Shown: piece after piece, positions 10,906 to 21,887 of the stretch
Numbering within the stretch: position 1 is the stretch's first letter
Layout: the number at the start of each line of letters is the position of its first letter
Origin: Chara braunii
Taxonomy: Eukaryota; Streptophyta; Charophyceae; Charales; Characeae
DNA: 40,457 bases
Direction of reading: 5' to 3'
Assembly: GCA_003427395.1 (NCBI GenBank)
Contig: BFEA01000152.1
Coordinates: 885,289 to 925,745 of the forward strand
Program-made: the position numbers and the translations under genes
Notes under the pieces: generated by a model
The model's database searches: none
Seen by the model: only the letters and a program-made list of their open reading frames with translations
Told to the model about the DNA's origin: nothing

Positions 10906-11552
10906 NNNNNNNNNNNNNNNNNNNNNNNNNNNNNNNNNNNNNNNNNNNNNNNNNNNNNNNNNNNNNNNNNNNNNNNNNNNNNNNNNNNNNNNNNNNNNNN
11001 NNNNNNNNNNNNNNNNNNNNNNNNNNNNNNNNNNNNNNNNNNNNNNNNNNNNNNNNNNNNNNNNNNNNNNNNNNNNNNNNNNNNNNNNNNNNNNNNNNNN
11101 NNNNNNNNNNNNNNNNNNNNNNNNNNNNNNNNNNNNNNNNNNNNNNNNNNNNNNNNNNNNNNNNNNNNNNNNNNNNNNNNNNNNNNNNNNNNNNNNNNNN
11201 NNNNNNNNNNNNNNNNNNNNNNNNNNNNNNNNNNNNNNNNNNNNNNNNNNNNNNNNNNNNNNNNNNNNNNNNNNNNNNNNNNNNNNNNNNNNNNNNNNNN
11301 NNNNNNNNNNNNNNNNNNNNNNNNNNNNNNNNNNNNNNNNNNNNNNNNNNNNNNNNNNNNNNNNNNNNNNNNNNNNNNNNNNNNNNNNNNNNNNNNNNNN
11401 NNNNNNNNNNNNNNNNNNNNNNNNNNNNNNNNNNNNNNNNNNNNNNNNNNNNNNNNNNNNNNNNNNNNNNNNNNNNNNNNNNNNNNNNNNNNNNNNNNNN
11501 NNNNNNNNNNNNNNNNNNNNNNNNNNNNNNNNNNNNNNNNNNNNNNNNNNNN
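10906..11552. other. assembly gap (647 N)
   Basis: All bases are undetermined. Reading frames drawn through it have no meaning. The flanks are hairpin repeat on the left and TIR arm on the right, so the gap is probably an unresolved repeat. Confidence 1.
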
Positions 11553-12089
11553 CGGACTGGACTGCAGTTGCAAACTCGGCCTTACGACTGTTGTGCATGT
11601 AGAGAGTTTCGACTGCAGTTGAAACTTGAGACCGGACTGGACTTTAAAACGGCAGTTCGAAATGCATTTACAAACTACTTTCTTGACTGCGCCCTAGTTA
11701 CCCCTTTTATTTATTATAGCAGGAAAAAAAAATGTTATTATAATCGATTATTTTATGTTAGTTTTAGAAGTGATATACATTCATATAAAAATTTGGTTAG
11801 AGAAGGTTCCACATGACATGTTGACATGTGTCTCTTAACATAGGTTGTTAGCCTTCTCAATTATGCTCATATGACAAATGTAAAAATATGACTTTGAACT
11901 TAAATAATTCGGTTGTCATTAATTTTGTATATTATAGTGAAAAAAAAATAACGTTGTTAAAATCGATTGTTTTATATTACTTGTATACAACAAAAAAAAA
12001 TCCTAAATTAAATAATTATTCTATAGTGAAATTACATTCTGAATTTTTAATTTTCATTCCATCTTAAAAAATGTCATTTCAATTTTAAA

Positions 12090-13753
12090 ATTTTTCGTCT
12101 TGAAAACTTTCATTCAAAGAATGGGGTATCCCTTCTTATTTCAACTGCATGCTAAAGATGGAATGAAAATCTGGATGAGTTCATGAAATGTTTTAATTGG
12201 ACTGACATTCGAAGTAAGGAATTTCAGTCAGAAATATGTTAATCCAATATAAATTAGAAGATATTTGTTGTAGTAGAATGAAAGTTTAATTAAAATATTT
12301 CATAAACTCGTTCAGGTTTTCATTCCATTTTGAATAAATAAATGTAGTTGGAAGGGAAAACTCATATTTAGACGGTAACTTATCAAATAAAACTGATTGA
12401 ACGAACATTCAAATGATAATTTCTAAATATAAAGGAATTTTTTTTAATGAAATGTTTTTTCAACTTTCATTTCTCGTGGGAATTTTTCTGTTGTAAGTCA
12501 TATGTATCAACATCAAAATTTAGTTAGAGAAGGTTACACGTGACCATGTTTAAATGTGTCTGTAAATATAGGTTGTTTTGCTTAGTCATACTAGTCGAGG
12601 TACGTTATTATATTTAATAACCTTATGGTTACACTTAAGCGTTATTGAGTTAGGACATGTTGACAGCGTGAATATCGCTTAATAGGGTATAAGATTACCA
12701 TTCTATATAGTTTTATGGGTTGCACAAGATGAAATTGTCACGGCGTGAAAAACCTTACCACATCAACTCTCATTTCAACATGCACCTCAACGATCGTAGT
12801 TGTGGTGAGGTGGAGAGAGGAAGAAAGTAAAATGTTTGTTCGTGTGAGCACACGCTATTGTGTCACATGATAGGTGACTGATCGATCATCGATCTTGACA
12901 TCGATGGATGAGTCTGTGAGCTCACATGATGTCCGAGACGTGCATAGAACACACATGCGTTAGAGTTTGAATTAACTATCGTCTCAGCAGGGTTATCGCG
13001 GCGTATGGTTCGATATAACACTGATTATTGAATCGAGACGTTTATGATGTCACATACAGTTTACAATGTGTGGAACAAGCTGTTATTTGACAACTTAGTT
13101 TACGACGCTTTGATAAAATGTATTGAGCGGGGGCACAAGTGGTTGATTACCTCCTGAAATTTCATAATTAAAGATTATGAAGTTTGTTAGCAAAGGTCGG
13201 AAATCATTGAAATGACATGAAAAAATTTCAAGTCATTTCAAGAGTTTCAAGTGGTTTGAATGTCATATTTTATGTAGTTTTTTTTTTTGCCTGTTTTTCT
13301 TTTGGTTTAACGTTGATATGTGTCACTTCAATTCATTTAACATAAAAAATTCCATGAGAAATTGAAGTTAAAAAAATATTATATAAAAAATAAAATTCAT
13401 ACTTATAAATTATCATTCCAATATTCGTCTTATTCTAAAATTTTATGTTTTATTTGATAAGTTCCCGTCTAAATATGAGTTTTTCCTTCCAACTTTATCA
13501 ATTCATTCAAAATGGAATGAAAGTCTGAACGAGTTCATGAAATGTTTTAATTAAACTTTCATTCTACTACAACAAATATCTTATAATTTAAGTTGTATTA
13601 ACCTATTTATGACTGTAAATCCTTACTTAGAATGACAGTCCAATTGAAATATTTAATCAATTCATTCAGACCCCCATTCCATCTCTGGCATGCAGTTCAA
13701 ATAAGAAGGGATACCTTATTTTTGGAATGAAAGTTTTAAAGTAAGACGAAAAG
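12090..13753. mobile_element. AT-rich element with about 400-bp terminal inverted repeats
   Basis: The left arm (12,090 to about 12,490) and right arm (about 13,330 to 13,753) are diverged inverted copies. Both carry GGTATCCCTTCTTATTT, AACTGCATGC, a GATGGAATG stretch, TTCATGAAATGTTTTAATT, TACTACAACAAATATCTT or its complement, and CTCATATTTAGACGG in mirrored order. The 840-bp middle has no recognisable gene. A non-autonomous DNA transposon or giant foldback is the simplest reading. Confidence 0.75.
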
Positions 13754-14350
13754 AAATTCACATTGCATAAGGTGTATGACACCAAAGTTTTGGCTCATTT
13801 GGACAATAAGAATAAACAATAGAAATCTTCAAAAATTTTAATCCTCTCCTATCCCACCATGAATGAACCCTTCGTACCCCCCCGCCCCTCCTCCAAATAC
13901 CATCCTATCACCAAATGCTCAGAAAAATCTGAAGATTTTTGTGGGGGTTCTCTAAGGCATGCGCAACAGTGTTTTTTTTTTTTTTTTTTTTTAATATTAT
14001 TTCAGTATAAAAAAACTGTCGTGCGAAAATCTAGATGACGAGAGTACCGGATGTATGGGGGAGACGTCCGGTTACCGGACCGTTGGTAACCTAGATTTTA
14101 CTATAGAATGATTATTTAATTTTAAAATTTTTTCTGTTGTTTCAAAAGTTTCAAGTGGGGATACCTTAAACCTTTGAAATGACATGAAGTGGCTGAAGCT
14201 TTTTGAAACGGTTTCATGTCCCCCATTTGATTAATGAGAGGATCTGAAACCGCTTTCATATTTTCAGCCACCTCATGTCATTTTATTAATTTGAGTTAAG
14301 AAAACCTGAAACCTTTAAAATGACATGAAGTGGTTGAAGCTTCTGAAAGC
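13195..14350. repeat. palindromic TTTGAAATGACATGAAGTGG repeat units
   Basis: Units at about 14,155-14,350, with a weaker one at 13,195-13,262, contain AAACC.TTGAAATGACATGAAGTGGCTGAAGC and its inverse within about 75-110 bp, so each is a foldback. A 20-base T run lies at about 13,973-13,992. No gene is seen. Confidence 0.65.
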
Positions 14351-14384
14351 GGTGTTGTGGCCAATGCACTTACAAGCAAGGTAA

Positions 14385-15110
14385 CTGACGTTCGGGACGG
14401 GCCGAACGCCCGAACGTATGGGACCCCTTGGGGATACGTTCGGCCGTTCGGGCCGAACTCGAAAAAAAAAAAAAAAAAAAAAAAAAGTATCAAAAAAATC
14501 GAAAAAAAAGATATGTTATGGAGAAAAATAAATTAAACAAGATTTGCTTGAGCATAACATCCGAAGTCCTTATCAAATTTCAAATAAAAATAAAATACAG
14601 AAAACGAATACTAATAATAAAAATAAATAGAGAATTAAATTTAGTGAGTGCACGAGCATATTTTCCACAACGCCATCTTTGACAATTTTTTTTTTTTTTT
14701 TTGGCATAGCTAAATGCCCTGAAAATTTACAGATGTTTCCTTCACATAATACAAAACGTACTAAAAAAGTTTTTAAAAAATAATAAAATTGTTTTAGACC
14801 CCTAACTAAAGTGAAAACAAAAAGTAAAAAGTGAAAAAATATGTGGGCGAGCACGTTTTGACATCACCATCTTTGGAGATTTTTAATTCATATTTGAATT
14901 GGCCAAATGACTTGAAAAATTACAGGCATGTACCTTACATCATAGAAAACTCACAAAACAAAATTCAGAAAAAAACAATTAGTTTTAGGCCCTAAAATAA
15001 TTTTTGGCGGGGGTCAAACGCCATCGGGTTCGGTCCCCGTACGGGACCCTGAACGCCCGTACGTACGGAGGTCTGCCCGGGGACCTCCGTACGTATGGGT
15101 TGGTGACCAT
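14385..15110. repeat. GC-rich palindromic ends enclosing AT-rich tandem units
   Basis: Two GC-rich blocks rich in CCCGAACG/CGTTCGGG and CCCGTACG/CGTACGGG palindromes (about 14,385-14,461 and 15,004-15,105) bracket AT-rich DNA. The AT-rich part contains two diverged copies of a 195-bp unit starting with GAGCA at 14,654 and 14,849 and ending in TTGTTTTAGACCCCTAA-like sequence. A 24-base A run follows the first block. This may be one element of about 720 bp. Confidence 0.55.
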
Positions 15111-15185
15111 GCTTACAAGGGTATTTGCCCTCATTTTCACAGTTCACACAAACACTGCATCGGTCGCCCCACATCCAAATGGTTG

Positions 15186-15620
15186 GATTAGGGTATCTGA
15201 AACCGCTTTCAGATTTTCGGCCACTTCAGATTGTTTCAGGAGCTTCAGATGGAGAGACATGAAACCTCTGAAATGATCTGAAGTGGCTGAAGCTTCTAAA
15301 AGAGGTTTCAGGTCACCCCATCCAAATGGTTGGATGGGAACATCTGAAACCACTTTCATATTTTCAGCCACTTCATATTATTTCAAGACTTTCAAGTGGG
15401 AAAATCTGAAACCTCTGCAATGATATGATGTGGCTGAAGCTTCTGAAAGCGGTTTCAGGTCCCCCCATCCAAATGTTTGGATGGGGGGATATCTAAAACC
15501 GCTTTCAAAAGCTTCAACCACTTCAAGTCATTACACGAGTTTCATGTGAGAAGCTAAAACCTCTGAAATAACCTGAAGTGGATGAAGCTTTTGAAAGCAG
15601 TTTGAGGTTTTCTCATGCAA
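15186..15620. repeat. cluster of palindromic CTGAAACCGCTTTCAG repeats
   Basis: At least five alternating copies and inverses of CTGAAACC.CTTTCAGA.. and GCTTCAGCCACTTCA lie here, separated by CATCCAAATGGTTGGATG. Each 75-80 bp unit is itself a foldback. The same family appears at 14,155-14,350 and 21,100-21,215. Confidence 0.8.
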
Positions 15621-15852
15621 GTACCTCACACTCGTCTAAAGCAGCTGAAAATAACATGAAAATACAGACATCTGTTAACCTTCTCTTCGTCCCACGTATT
15701 AAGCCGTTCTCCGAGTATGCTTGGAAGGACGAGGAGGACGAACTCATGAAACGATTACACGACTAATGCAACTTTGTTCTGACACGCAGATACCTGGAGC
15801 ACGACGAGATTTGACGATCTCGGGATACCTGCTGGTTCGCGACACTCATTAA

Positions 15853-16338
15853 GACGATCTTATCAGAGGGGCGGAGCAACTTTTACGAGTTCGAGATAAT
15901 TCTTCTACTGAGTGGATCGACTTCATCGGATTACTACGAAACGGGGAGAGATTTTTTCCTAATACTCGCACGGATTTCTGGACAAATACGGCTCGGACTC
16001 TAGATGAGTTTTTGGATATACTTTCTATTTCCACTGCGCGAGCAGCCTCCAATGTCTCTCTCGAGTCATTGTGAGCATTAAGATTATCTCGTGCGGCAGA
16101 CGTTTCAGCATTCAGATGTCTCTCTCGAGTCATTTCCCGACACTTATTTGGACTTAGTCGGTCTCTTCAAGTTATAGTATGGAGATTAGCCTTGCGGATG
16201 ACCTCCTTCTATGGTACTCGAATCATTAGAATTATGAGAGGTGGGCGGATGACGACCCGTGTTTTCGACGACGACGAGCTTGCGCGATTGGATTTATTGG
16301 AGGCTAAGGTGCGTGGTGAACGACAAATTTATCAGGGT
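15853..16338 (+). pseudogene. unrecognised degraded reading frame
   Basis: A single plus-strand frame is open for 162 codons apart from one TGA (16,072-16,074) and has a protein-like composition. Pieces such as EWIDFIGLLRNGERFFPNTR and FDDDELARLDLLEAKVRGER contrast with the low-complexity shadows elsewhere. There is no start codon at the left, where a TAA precedes it. An 18-base stretch (ATGTCTCTCTCGAGTCAT) is repeated 66 bp apart around the stop. The opposite strand is also open for 94 codons at 15,849-16,133, which weakens the case. I do not recognise the family; a transposon remnant is likely. Confidence 0.35.
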
Positions 16339-19130
16339 TAGATGCCGCTTTCTGGAAATCTTACTCGGATTGCAGAAAACACCTCGCATAGACTTATCCC
16401 GTCAAGGAAGCTATATGATTTATGACTTCACGAGGTAATCTCGAAAACAAAAACGAAAACACTTTATGTAGTTAGGACCGCCGGATGGATAGTATTCGGA
16501 TTACCCCGATGATTTCACTATCATGCCTTGGTATTGAGGGGTAAATACATAAGAAAGAAAAAGTAAATAAATACTCTTCATCAGTCGGAAATCAACATTA
16601 AAAACTAGTATGAACAATTTACAGATTCATTTTACAAGGTAACCTTAACCCTGAATTCAGACTTGAAAAGGATCTTACTATGGGCTTTAGCTTAAAGGAT
16701 TGAAAAAATAAATTTCTGATAAAAGAAGTCTATGTATTGACCATATCAACGACGAGGAGGAAAGCACAGTGACATGATTTTTTCATCAGATCAAATCAAC
16801 TATATTAAACATTGTGCTATGATTTCTTAGCTATGACTGTTGGAATGATTAATCGAAAGAATGACATTATACACTTGTATTGCTTTAAGCGTGCGTGAGT
16901 TTGCCTAGATAATTTATACATTTATATATGTGAGTATGGTATGTATGAGACTAGGGGTGAATTATGGTTTCATGCTTAATTGAAACCACCCTAGTCGACC
17001 GTCGTGTGTTCATCCTCAGGAGATCAGAGCCCTAACTGACGAACGACGTCTGGGTTCAATAGGCGTTTAATTGCGTGTACCTATACTACAACGAGCGAGC
17101 AAACGCCCTCGGCTGGCTTACCTCTACAAATGCACGTAAAAACTTTCACATGTGAGTCAGTATCTCGGTGGGGATACGCCCCTAAGGGTGGTGACATCCC
17201 CTTAGAGAAGAAAGTTTATGCCCCGCGGGAACCTATCTTGTCGTAGGGAACCGCGGGATGTACAACTGTCGCACCTAGCTAGAGCGGCGAAGGAGTGACG
17301 CGACCGCGGATGTCTCCGTGGCTGCGAGAGGTTATTTTACGTCATCCTCAATTTGTCTCTTGAAATTGGTTTTGTTTTACTCCTACGTGACATGGTCCGG
17401 AGGGCTCCCGCCTCTTCGCGAGAAAAGGCGGGGGCCGATGCGCTCGACAAGACAACTTATAAATTTCAATAATTTATGATATTACGCATTTACAAAGTAA
17501 TTATCATCATTGCAAAGTTCCAGTAACCTGACTTCAGCACCCTGAACCAAGGTAGGTGACTTCTCTTCTCACCATGTTCTCTCCCTTTCTTCTTCATGCA
17601 TGCGCTCACTCTCTCCCTTTTTTTTCTCTCAACTCGAGGATCTTGGCTCTGAATAGATCCGCCATCACTCATGTCTTCCTCCTATTACTGCCCTAGCTAT
17701 TGTTAGGTTGCACACTTTCTGCCCTTTTCGAGCACGAACAGTCGTCCTATCACACCTTGCAAAAAGTAAGTGAACGGCTACTGCACTGTAGTTGATAACT
17801 ATGGGACTTGACATGGCTTGACCTCGGCTTGTCAGACGCAATCATTTTGTCGGTCTGACTACTTTTGAGCTTTCCAGGGTCATATTGCAATTCTTTGGAC
17901 TGGGGACTTTTGGACTTGACTGGTCTTTTCTTGTCAGGTGTCGGACAGACTCCTACCAACTCACAGTTTTTGCGATTTGTTGAACCCTTCATGTCATTTT
18001 TTATAATTGAGACTTGTGAGGACCCTGGGACCGGTCATCTGCAACGTGAATCATTTCAATAATATCAATAATAAAAGGAAATCGGAAAGATAACCTACAT
18101 GTAGTTGAGCAAGCAACCTACTCCTAGTCAGCCTAGGTATACAAGTGATTCTGAGTAGGTAGCAGCTCTACAACATGATTGTTAGTGTCATCGCGAATCA
18201 CATAAACACTTAGGATCGTTAAGTATGCTAACCGACAAGCTCGCACGCACATCTACTAACGGGATTTTCATAAATGTACTCAAAACAATCTAATAATCGT
18301 TTTGTCCATTAACTGTGTTTTGGTATACCCTTACGACGAACAGGATGTTGGGGCATGCCTTGATCCACTAACACACAACATCTTCAGACTGCAGTGCACT
18401 GTCAAGGCTCCTTGTTACCGTATTCTTGTTACTAAAAATGTGATTAAATTTTTAATTAATAAATAGTAACAAAAATAGTTGTATCTCGGCAAGGGCAGAC
18501 AACTTCGAACAGTGGTGATGATTTAGCGAGTCAAGTAGGTATTTTTGATCCCTTCGTTTTCCTCCAATTTTCTCTTACCTCTTTTTTTTTACTCCCCTTT
18601 GTCGCACGACCTCGTCCCGTTGTAGAGTACAATTTTAAAATATATGTCAAAGATGAAAAACCCCATTGGAGGGAACAATGCACTGCATTGCATGTGGGAT
18701 TATATTAACTGTGAATTGGTAGAGAGAAAAATTTAAGGGGAACTTTTATCCTAGTATCTTTTTTTGTCTCTCCCTTTCTCTTTATTCTCTCTTCCTTTCT
18801 CTTCTTTGTTATGTAACTTAGACTAGTGTGGTAACCAAACAATCTTATGAGTCAGGCTGTCACATGGTTCAAAGATCTATGGCAGACTTTCATATCTCAT
18901 TTATAAAAGATTGATAGATGAGAGTAAAGATGACAGAACGCAAGGATAGGAGGATCAACCTACTTTGTAAGTTGTCGCCCTCCTTCTGAAGGCTTTGTTG
19001 CTTTCCCTCCTTAGCTCAGCAAATTCGTGGTAATAACGATAGGTTGTTCATTCGAGCGGGAATGGGTGAAGCAGTAAAGAGATTTTCCTTGTAACTCGAG
19101 TATAAAGCCCCGACGTAATCGCCTCGTCAA
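16339..19130. other. no recognisable gene
   Basis: Mixed-composition DNA with only short open frames that resemble nothing. It includes a GC-richer patch at about 17,180-17,430 with a broken palindrome around GCCCTAAG/CTTAGAG and CCCGCGGGAACC. Several CT-rich tails lie at 17,570-17,640 and 18,540-18,600. No tRNA or repeat boundary could be fixed. Confidence 0.5.
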
Positions 19131-19134
19131 TTGG

Positions 19135-19770
19135 AATGGGTTTGCACATCCCTTTTATTTTTCTCGCTCTCCCTTTTCCTTTCCTCCTTTCTTTCTTCTT
19201 TCTCTTCCTCGTTTTCTCTCTTCTATGCAATTCCACCTGATTCAGTCGGAATGTTCACCTACATGCCGTTCGAGATCCCAACTCCCTTCCTCTACAACTT
19301 CAATTTTCCACCTTTCTCGAGGTTACTCATACATTTTACTTCGCCTTCACAATCGCTTCCTCACTCTCGCTTGTTGTGGACCACACATTTCGCTACTTGT
19401 TTCCCTTCATCGAAACCCCAACTTACGATCGTGACCATTCTGTTGTGTGCTACTGCCCTCTCTTTTCCTCCCGCGTTTTTTTTCCCCCTCCCTTTTCAGC
19501 TCTCTTTTGTACGTCCTTCTCATTCACCGGATTTCTCACATATTCGCTCGTCCTATCCGTAGCTTGCTCATTTCCATCACCGCGCACATAGCCACTTCGG
19601 TCTTCCTTCACCCCCACGATCGGCCTTACGAACTTTCCCCCATACATTCACTACTTGCGCAAGCGCCGCCAACCTAATGCTTACATTTTTGCGCCCACTA
19701 ACGTTTTCCGTACGCGTTCCCACTCACGTCTTTCCCACGTGCTTTCATCATTCGTTCTGTTTTTTGTGGC
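19135..19770. other. pyrimidine-rich stretch, no gene
   Basis: The plus strand is rich in C and T without a fixed repeat unit. It yields overlapping Phe/Ser/Leu/Pro frames (longest 143 codons at 19,131-19,562). Hydrophobic-looking translations in several frames at once are a composition effect, so I do not call a membrane protein. The composition mirrors the purine tract at 4,980-7,250 and the CT-rich 31,900-33,600. Confidence 0.6.
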
Positions 19771-19774
19771 GGTT

Positions 19775-19934
19775 TTTGTCTCATATACTAGCGCTCAATT
19801 TCTGCTCTGTGCGATGCTAGCACCCGATCTCCGCTTTGTACGATGCTGGAGCCCGATCTCCGCTCTGCGTGATGCTAGAGTTCGATTTCTGTCCTGTGAG
19901 ATGCTAGCGCCCGATTTCCGATCTGCACAATGCC
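19775..19934. repeat. 29-bp minisatellite
   Basis: Copies of GCTCTGTGCGATGCTAGCAC-type units start at 19,804, 19,833, 19,862, 19,891 and 19,920, an exact 29-bp period with a degenerate copy upstream. Because 29 is not a multiple of three, any frame through it changes with each unit. Confidence 0.9.
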
Positions 19935-20284
19935 TCCTACATTATCCTGGGAATTTGAACCCGAACGACTTTCAGGTTGTTATTCAAATTCATGACTTTT
20001 TAACCCTGAGCCTTTCCTTCTTCACTTGCCAGATTTTTGCACCTTCCGTAGCATGTAGTTCGTTATGGTGGTTGGAATGAACCTTCCCTTGCCCTTAGGG
20101 CAGATTCCCAATGGTTCCTTTAAAAGTTCTGTGTCCGTGTGAAAGGGAGGGCGACGAGAAAAATAATAACAAAAAAAAATAAAATAAAAAAAAATCATGT
20201 ATTTCTCGATTATGAAAATCGTACGTCGTACTAACTGTTTCAACCAGGAAGTAACCCCTTGTAGCCCCAACCTCTCGCATTCGG

Positions 20285-20308
20285 ATGGTCGTGGGATCAA
20301 GTCTCACT
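20285..20308 (+). repeat. tRNA-like T-arm remnant
   Basis: GTGGGATCAAGTCTCAC (20,291-20,307) has a five-pair stem with a seven-base loop and looks like a tRNA T-arm (Pol III B box). No matching acceptor or anticodon arm is found, so this is at most a fragment of a tRNA-derived SINE. Confidence 0.3.
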
Positions 20309-20351
20309 CTCTTTATGAGTAAGTAGAAATTGAATGTAGCCTCCTTGTAAA

Positions 20352-20440
20352 AGGAGCTAGCCCAACGGTCGAGCAGGGGTGGTTCGATCCCGACGTCTAC
20401 AACATATAAAGTGAGTTCATTACCTACAGGGCTAGCTCCT
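20352..20440. repeat. foldback with tRNA-like A and B boxes
   Basis: AGGAGCTAGCCC (20,352-20,363) is perfectly inverted as GGGCTAGCTCCT (20,429-20,440). Between them lie TAGCCCAACGGTCGAGCA, which resembles a tRNA D-arm, and GGTTCGATCCC (20,381-20,391), an exact B-box pattern. The boxes are only about 20 bp apart, so the anticodon arm is missing. This is not a functional tRNA; a tRNA-derived SINE remnant is the best guess. Confidence 0.4.
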
Positions 20441-21095
20441 GCTTCGGTTTGAAACATGACAACTAGCCTTATGTACAACCTTATTGAGCCTTTGTGCCAA
20501 GTTACCACTTTGCCTCATTTCACCCCGGCCATGTGGTCGGGGTTTTATTAATTCTTCCTATTCTTAGCGTACTTAGTGAAAGAACCGCCACGCAAACTTA
20601 TTTTTCATTTATTCCAATCACCTCAGTTTTAAGGTCGAGTGTTGTTATATGGAGAGTCAAGGGTGTTATGGAGCTCTAGGCTCATCGACATACTATTTTT
20701 TATCACGTCAACTGTTTATTCCGCCCAGCTTTTTCGAATTACCTTCCGACCTTTTAGGTCAGAGTGTCGGGGGCGTTGTCTTTCTTCCCAAGCCTGACCA
20801 TTTTTCGTCAACTGACCGTTTTGACTTCTTAGGTCGAAGGATTTTCTGCATGTTATGCCGAGGAGTGTGCCGACTGTCTCGAATTTGACTGTCCTTCCCC
20901 TTCGGCTCCTACAGTAAAAGGGGGTATCCCTTTTATTTTTAGCACACAACACGTCAAGTGCGTGTTGTCATTTGACTGATTCATTTGGTTGAGAAGTCAT
21001 ATTATATGTTTATGAACCCTCAACCTTCTTTCGTTGGGATATCCCCCTGATGACTGCGTGTATTGTTTATTTATGTCCGATGAAAATTTGAAAGC
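20441..21095. other. no recognisable gene
   Basis: The stretch has moderate base composition and only short frames. The TTTTAGGTC/TTAAGGTC motif recurs near 20,630, 20,752 and 20,829, each after a CGACCTTTT-like or GACTTCTT stretch. This suggests a loosely spaced degenerate repeat of about 80-120 bp. Confidence 0.4.
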
Positions 21096-21099
21096 GACT

Positions 21100-21220
21100 T
21101 GAGATGCATCAATCCAACCATTTGGATGAGGGGACCTGAAACCGTTTTCAGAAGCTTCAGCCACTTCAGTTTTTTTCAGAGGTTTCAAGCCTCCCCACCT
21201 GAAACTTCCGAAATGACTTG
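21100..21220. repeat. single palindromic CTGAAACC repeat unit
   Basis: This is the same family as 15,186-15,620: CATCCAACCATTTGGATG, then CTGAAACCGTTTTCAGAAGC, the GCCACTTCAG stretch, then the inverse. It overlaps the 3' end of the broken frame at 21,166-21,887, so it probably inserted into that frame. Confidence 0.7.
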
Positions 21221-21289
21221 AATAGACCACAACAACGTTGAATAAAAAAAAAAAAAACAGGCAAAAAACATAAAGGAAAAAAACATAAA

Positions 21290-21887
21290 ATTTGACCCCC
21301 AAACCACTTGTAACTCATGAGGTCGTTAACCACTTGTGGTAGGATGGCGAACCTGTTGGCTCGTACCCGTCTCGCATGATATATACTAAAAAACGGACCT
21401 TGCCGTTCGTTTGTCCAAAGTACAAGACGAACGAACATTAACCTTATCTCATGGATCTTGTTCATTCGGGGGTTTAATTTGTATGGCTGCATCACGACAA
21501 AGTTCATTTTCGGAAAATCTCGTTCGGGCAGCGGTGGTGTGAACTCATAATTGAGAATGTCCAATCCAGCCCTTGACCTAAAAATGAAGCGTCTAGGGGG
21601 ATTTTGCGCCCTGCCATCCAAAAATCGCGGAATGTCCTCTTGTGAATGTAACTAAAAAGATTGAAGATAATTCGCCCTATTCTATCTAATCTCTCTCCAT
21701 TGCGTTCTGGGGACTCAGCCCATTCTGATGCAGCATTGCGGTTACGGAAAAGGTGAAAATCCGTCGTCCTTGCAATCATCTGGAAAAAAAAGACGAGGGT
21801 GATTAAGTTAAAATCTTTATCCATTAAGTACTGCTTAAACGTTCGTCTTCTTTCCTGCCCGAGCTTCTTGTGGCGCGACCATTCCAC
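21290..21887 (-). pseudogene. unrecognised broken protein-coding remnant
   Basis: Two overlapping minus-strand frames together look like one protein broken by a frameshift near 21,610. The upstream part (21,887 to about 21,610) has pieces such as WSRHKKLGQERRRTFKQYLM. The downstream part has YEFTPPLPERDFPKMNFVVM and RVRANRFAILPQVVNDLM. Composition is mixed and charged, unlike the surrounding low-complexity frames. A good acceptor-like run (TTTTTTTTCCAG) lies about 80 nt into the upstream part, so an intron is possible. The last codons run into the palindromic repeat at 21,100-21,220. I do not recognise the family. Confidence 0.4.

Larger units (their letters stand above)
10330..11699. mobile_element. 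DNA element with long terminal inverted repeats, interrupted by the assembly gap
   Basis: The left end ACTAAGGCGCGGTCAAG (10,330-10,346) is inverted at the right end as CTTGACTGCGCCCTAGT (11,683-11,699). The similarity continues inwards for more than 100 bp through the TTTTAAACTGTCGTTTTGGA stretch and the repeated ACTGCAGTCCA motifs. No coding sequence is visible on either side of the gap, so it is non-autonomous or its genes lie in the gap. Related TTTTTATTTA-like sequence flanks both ends, but I cannot fix a target duplication. Confidence 0.75.
10254..12580. repeat. dispersed direct repeats around the gapped TIR element
   Basis: TGACAAATGTAAAAATA and the following 45 bases occur at 10,263 and again at 11,873. 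A second pair begins with AGTTAGAGAAGGTT-like sequence near 11,795 and 12,518 and runs to ATAGGTTGTT. A third pair (AAAAAAA.AT..GTT.TAAAATCGATT) lies near 11,727 and 11,942. They suggest an older AT-rich repeat into which the elements at 10,330-11,699 and 12,090-13,753 were inserted. Confidence 0.6.

Noticed and set aside
10819-11602. Three 235-260 codon frames
   Set aside because: They run through the 647-base N gap and are artefacts.
19131-19677. Hydrophobic Phe/Ser/Leu-rich frames resembling membrane proteins
   Set aside because: All three plus frames are similarly open because the DNA is CT-rich; no start context or family motif.
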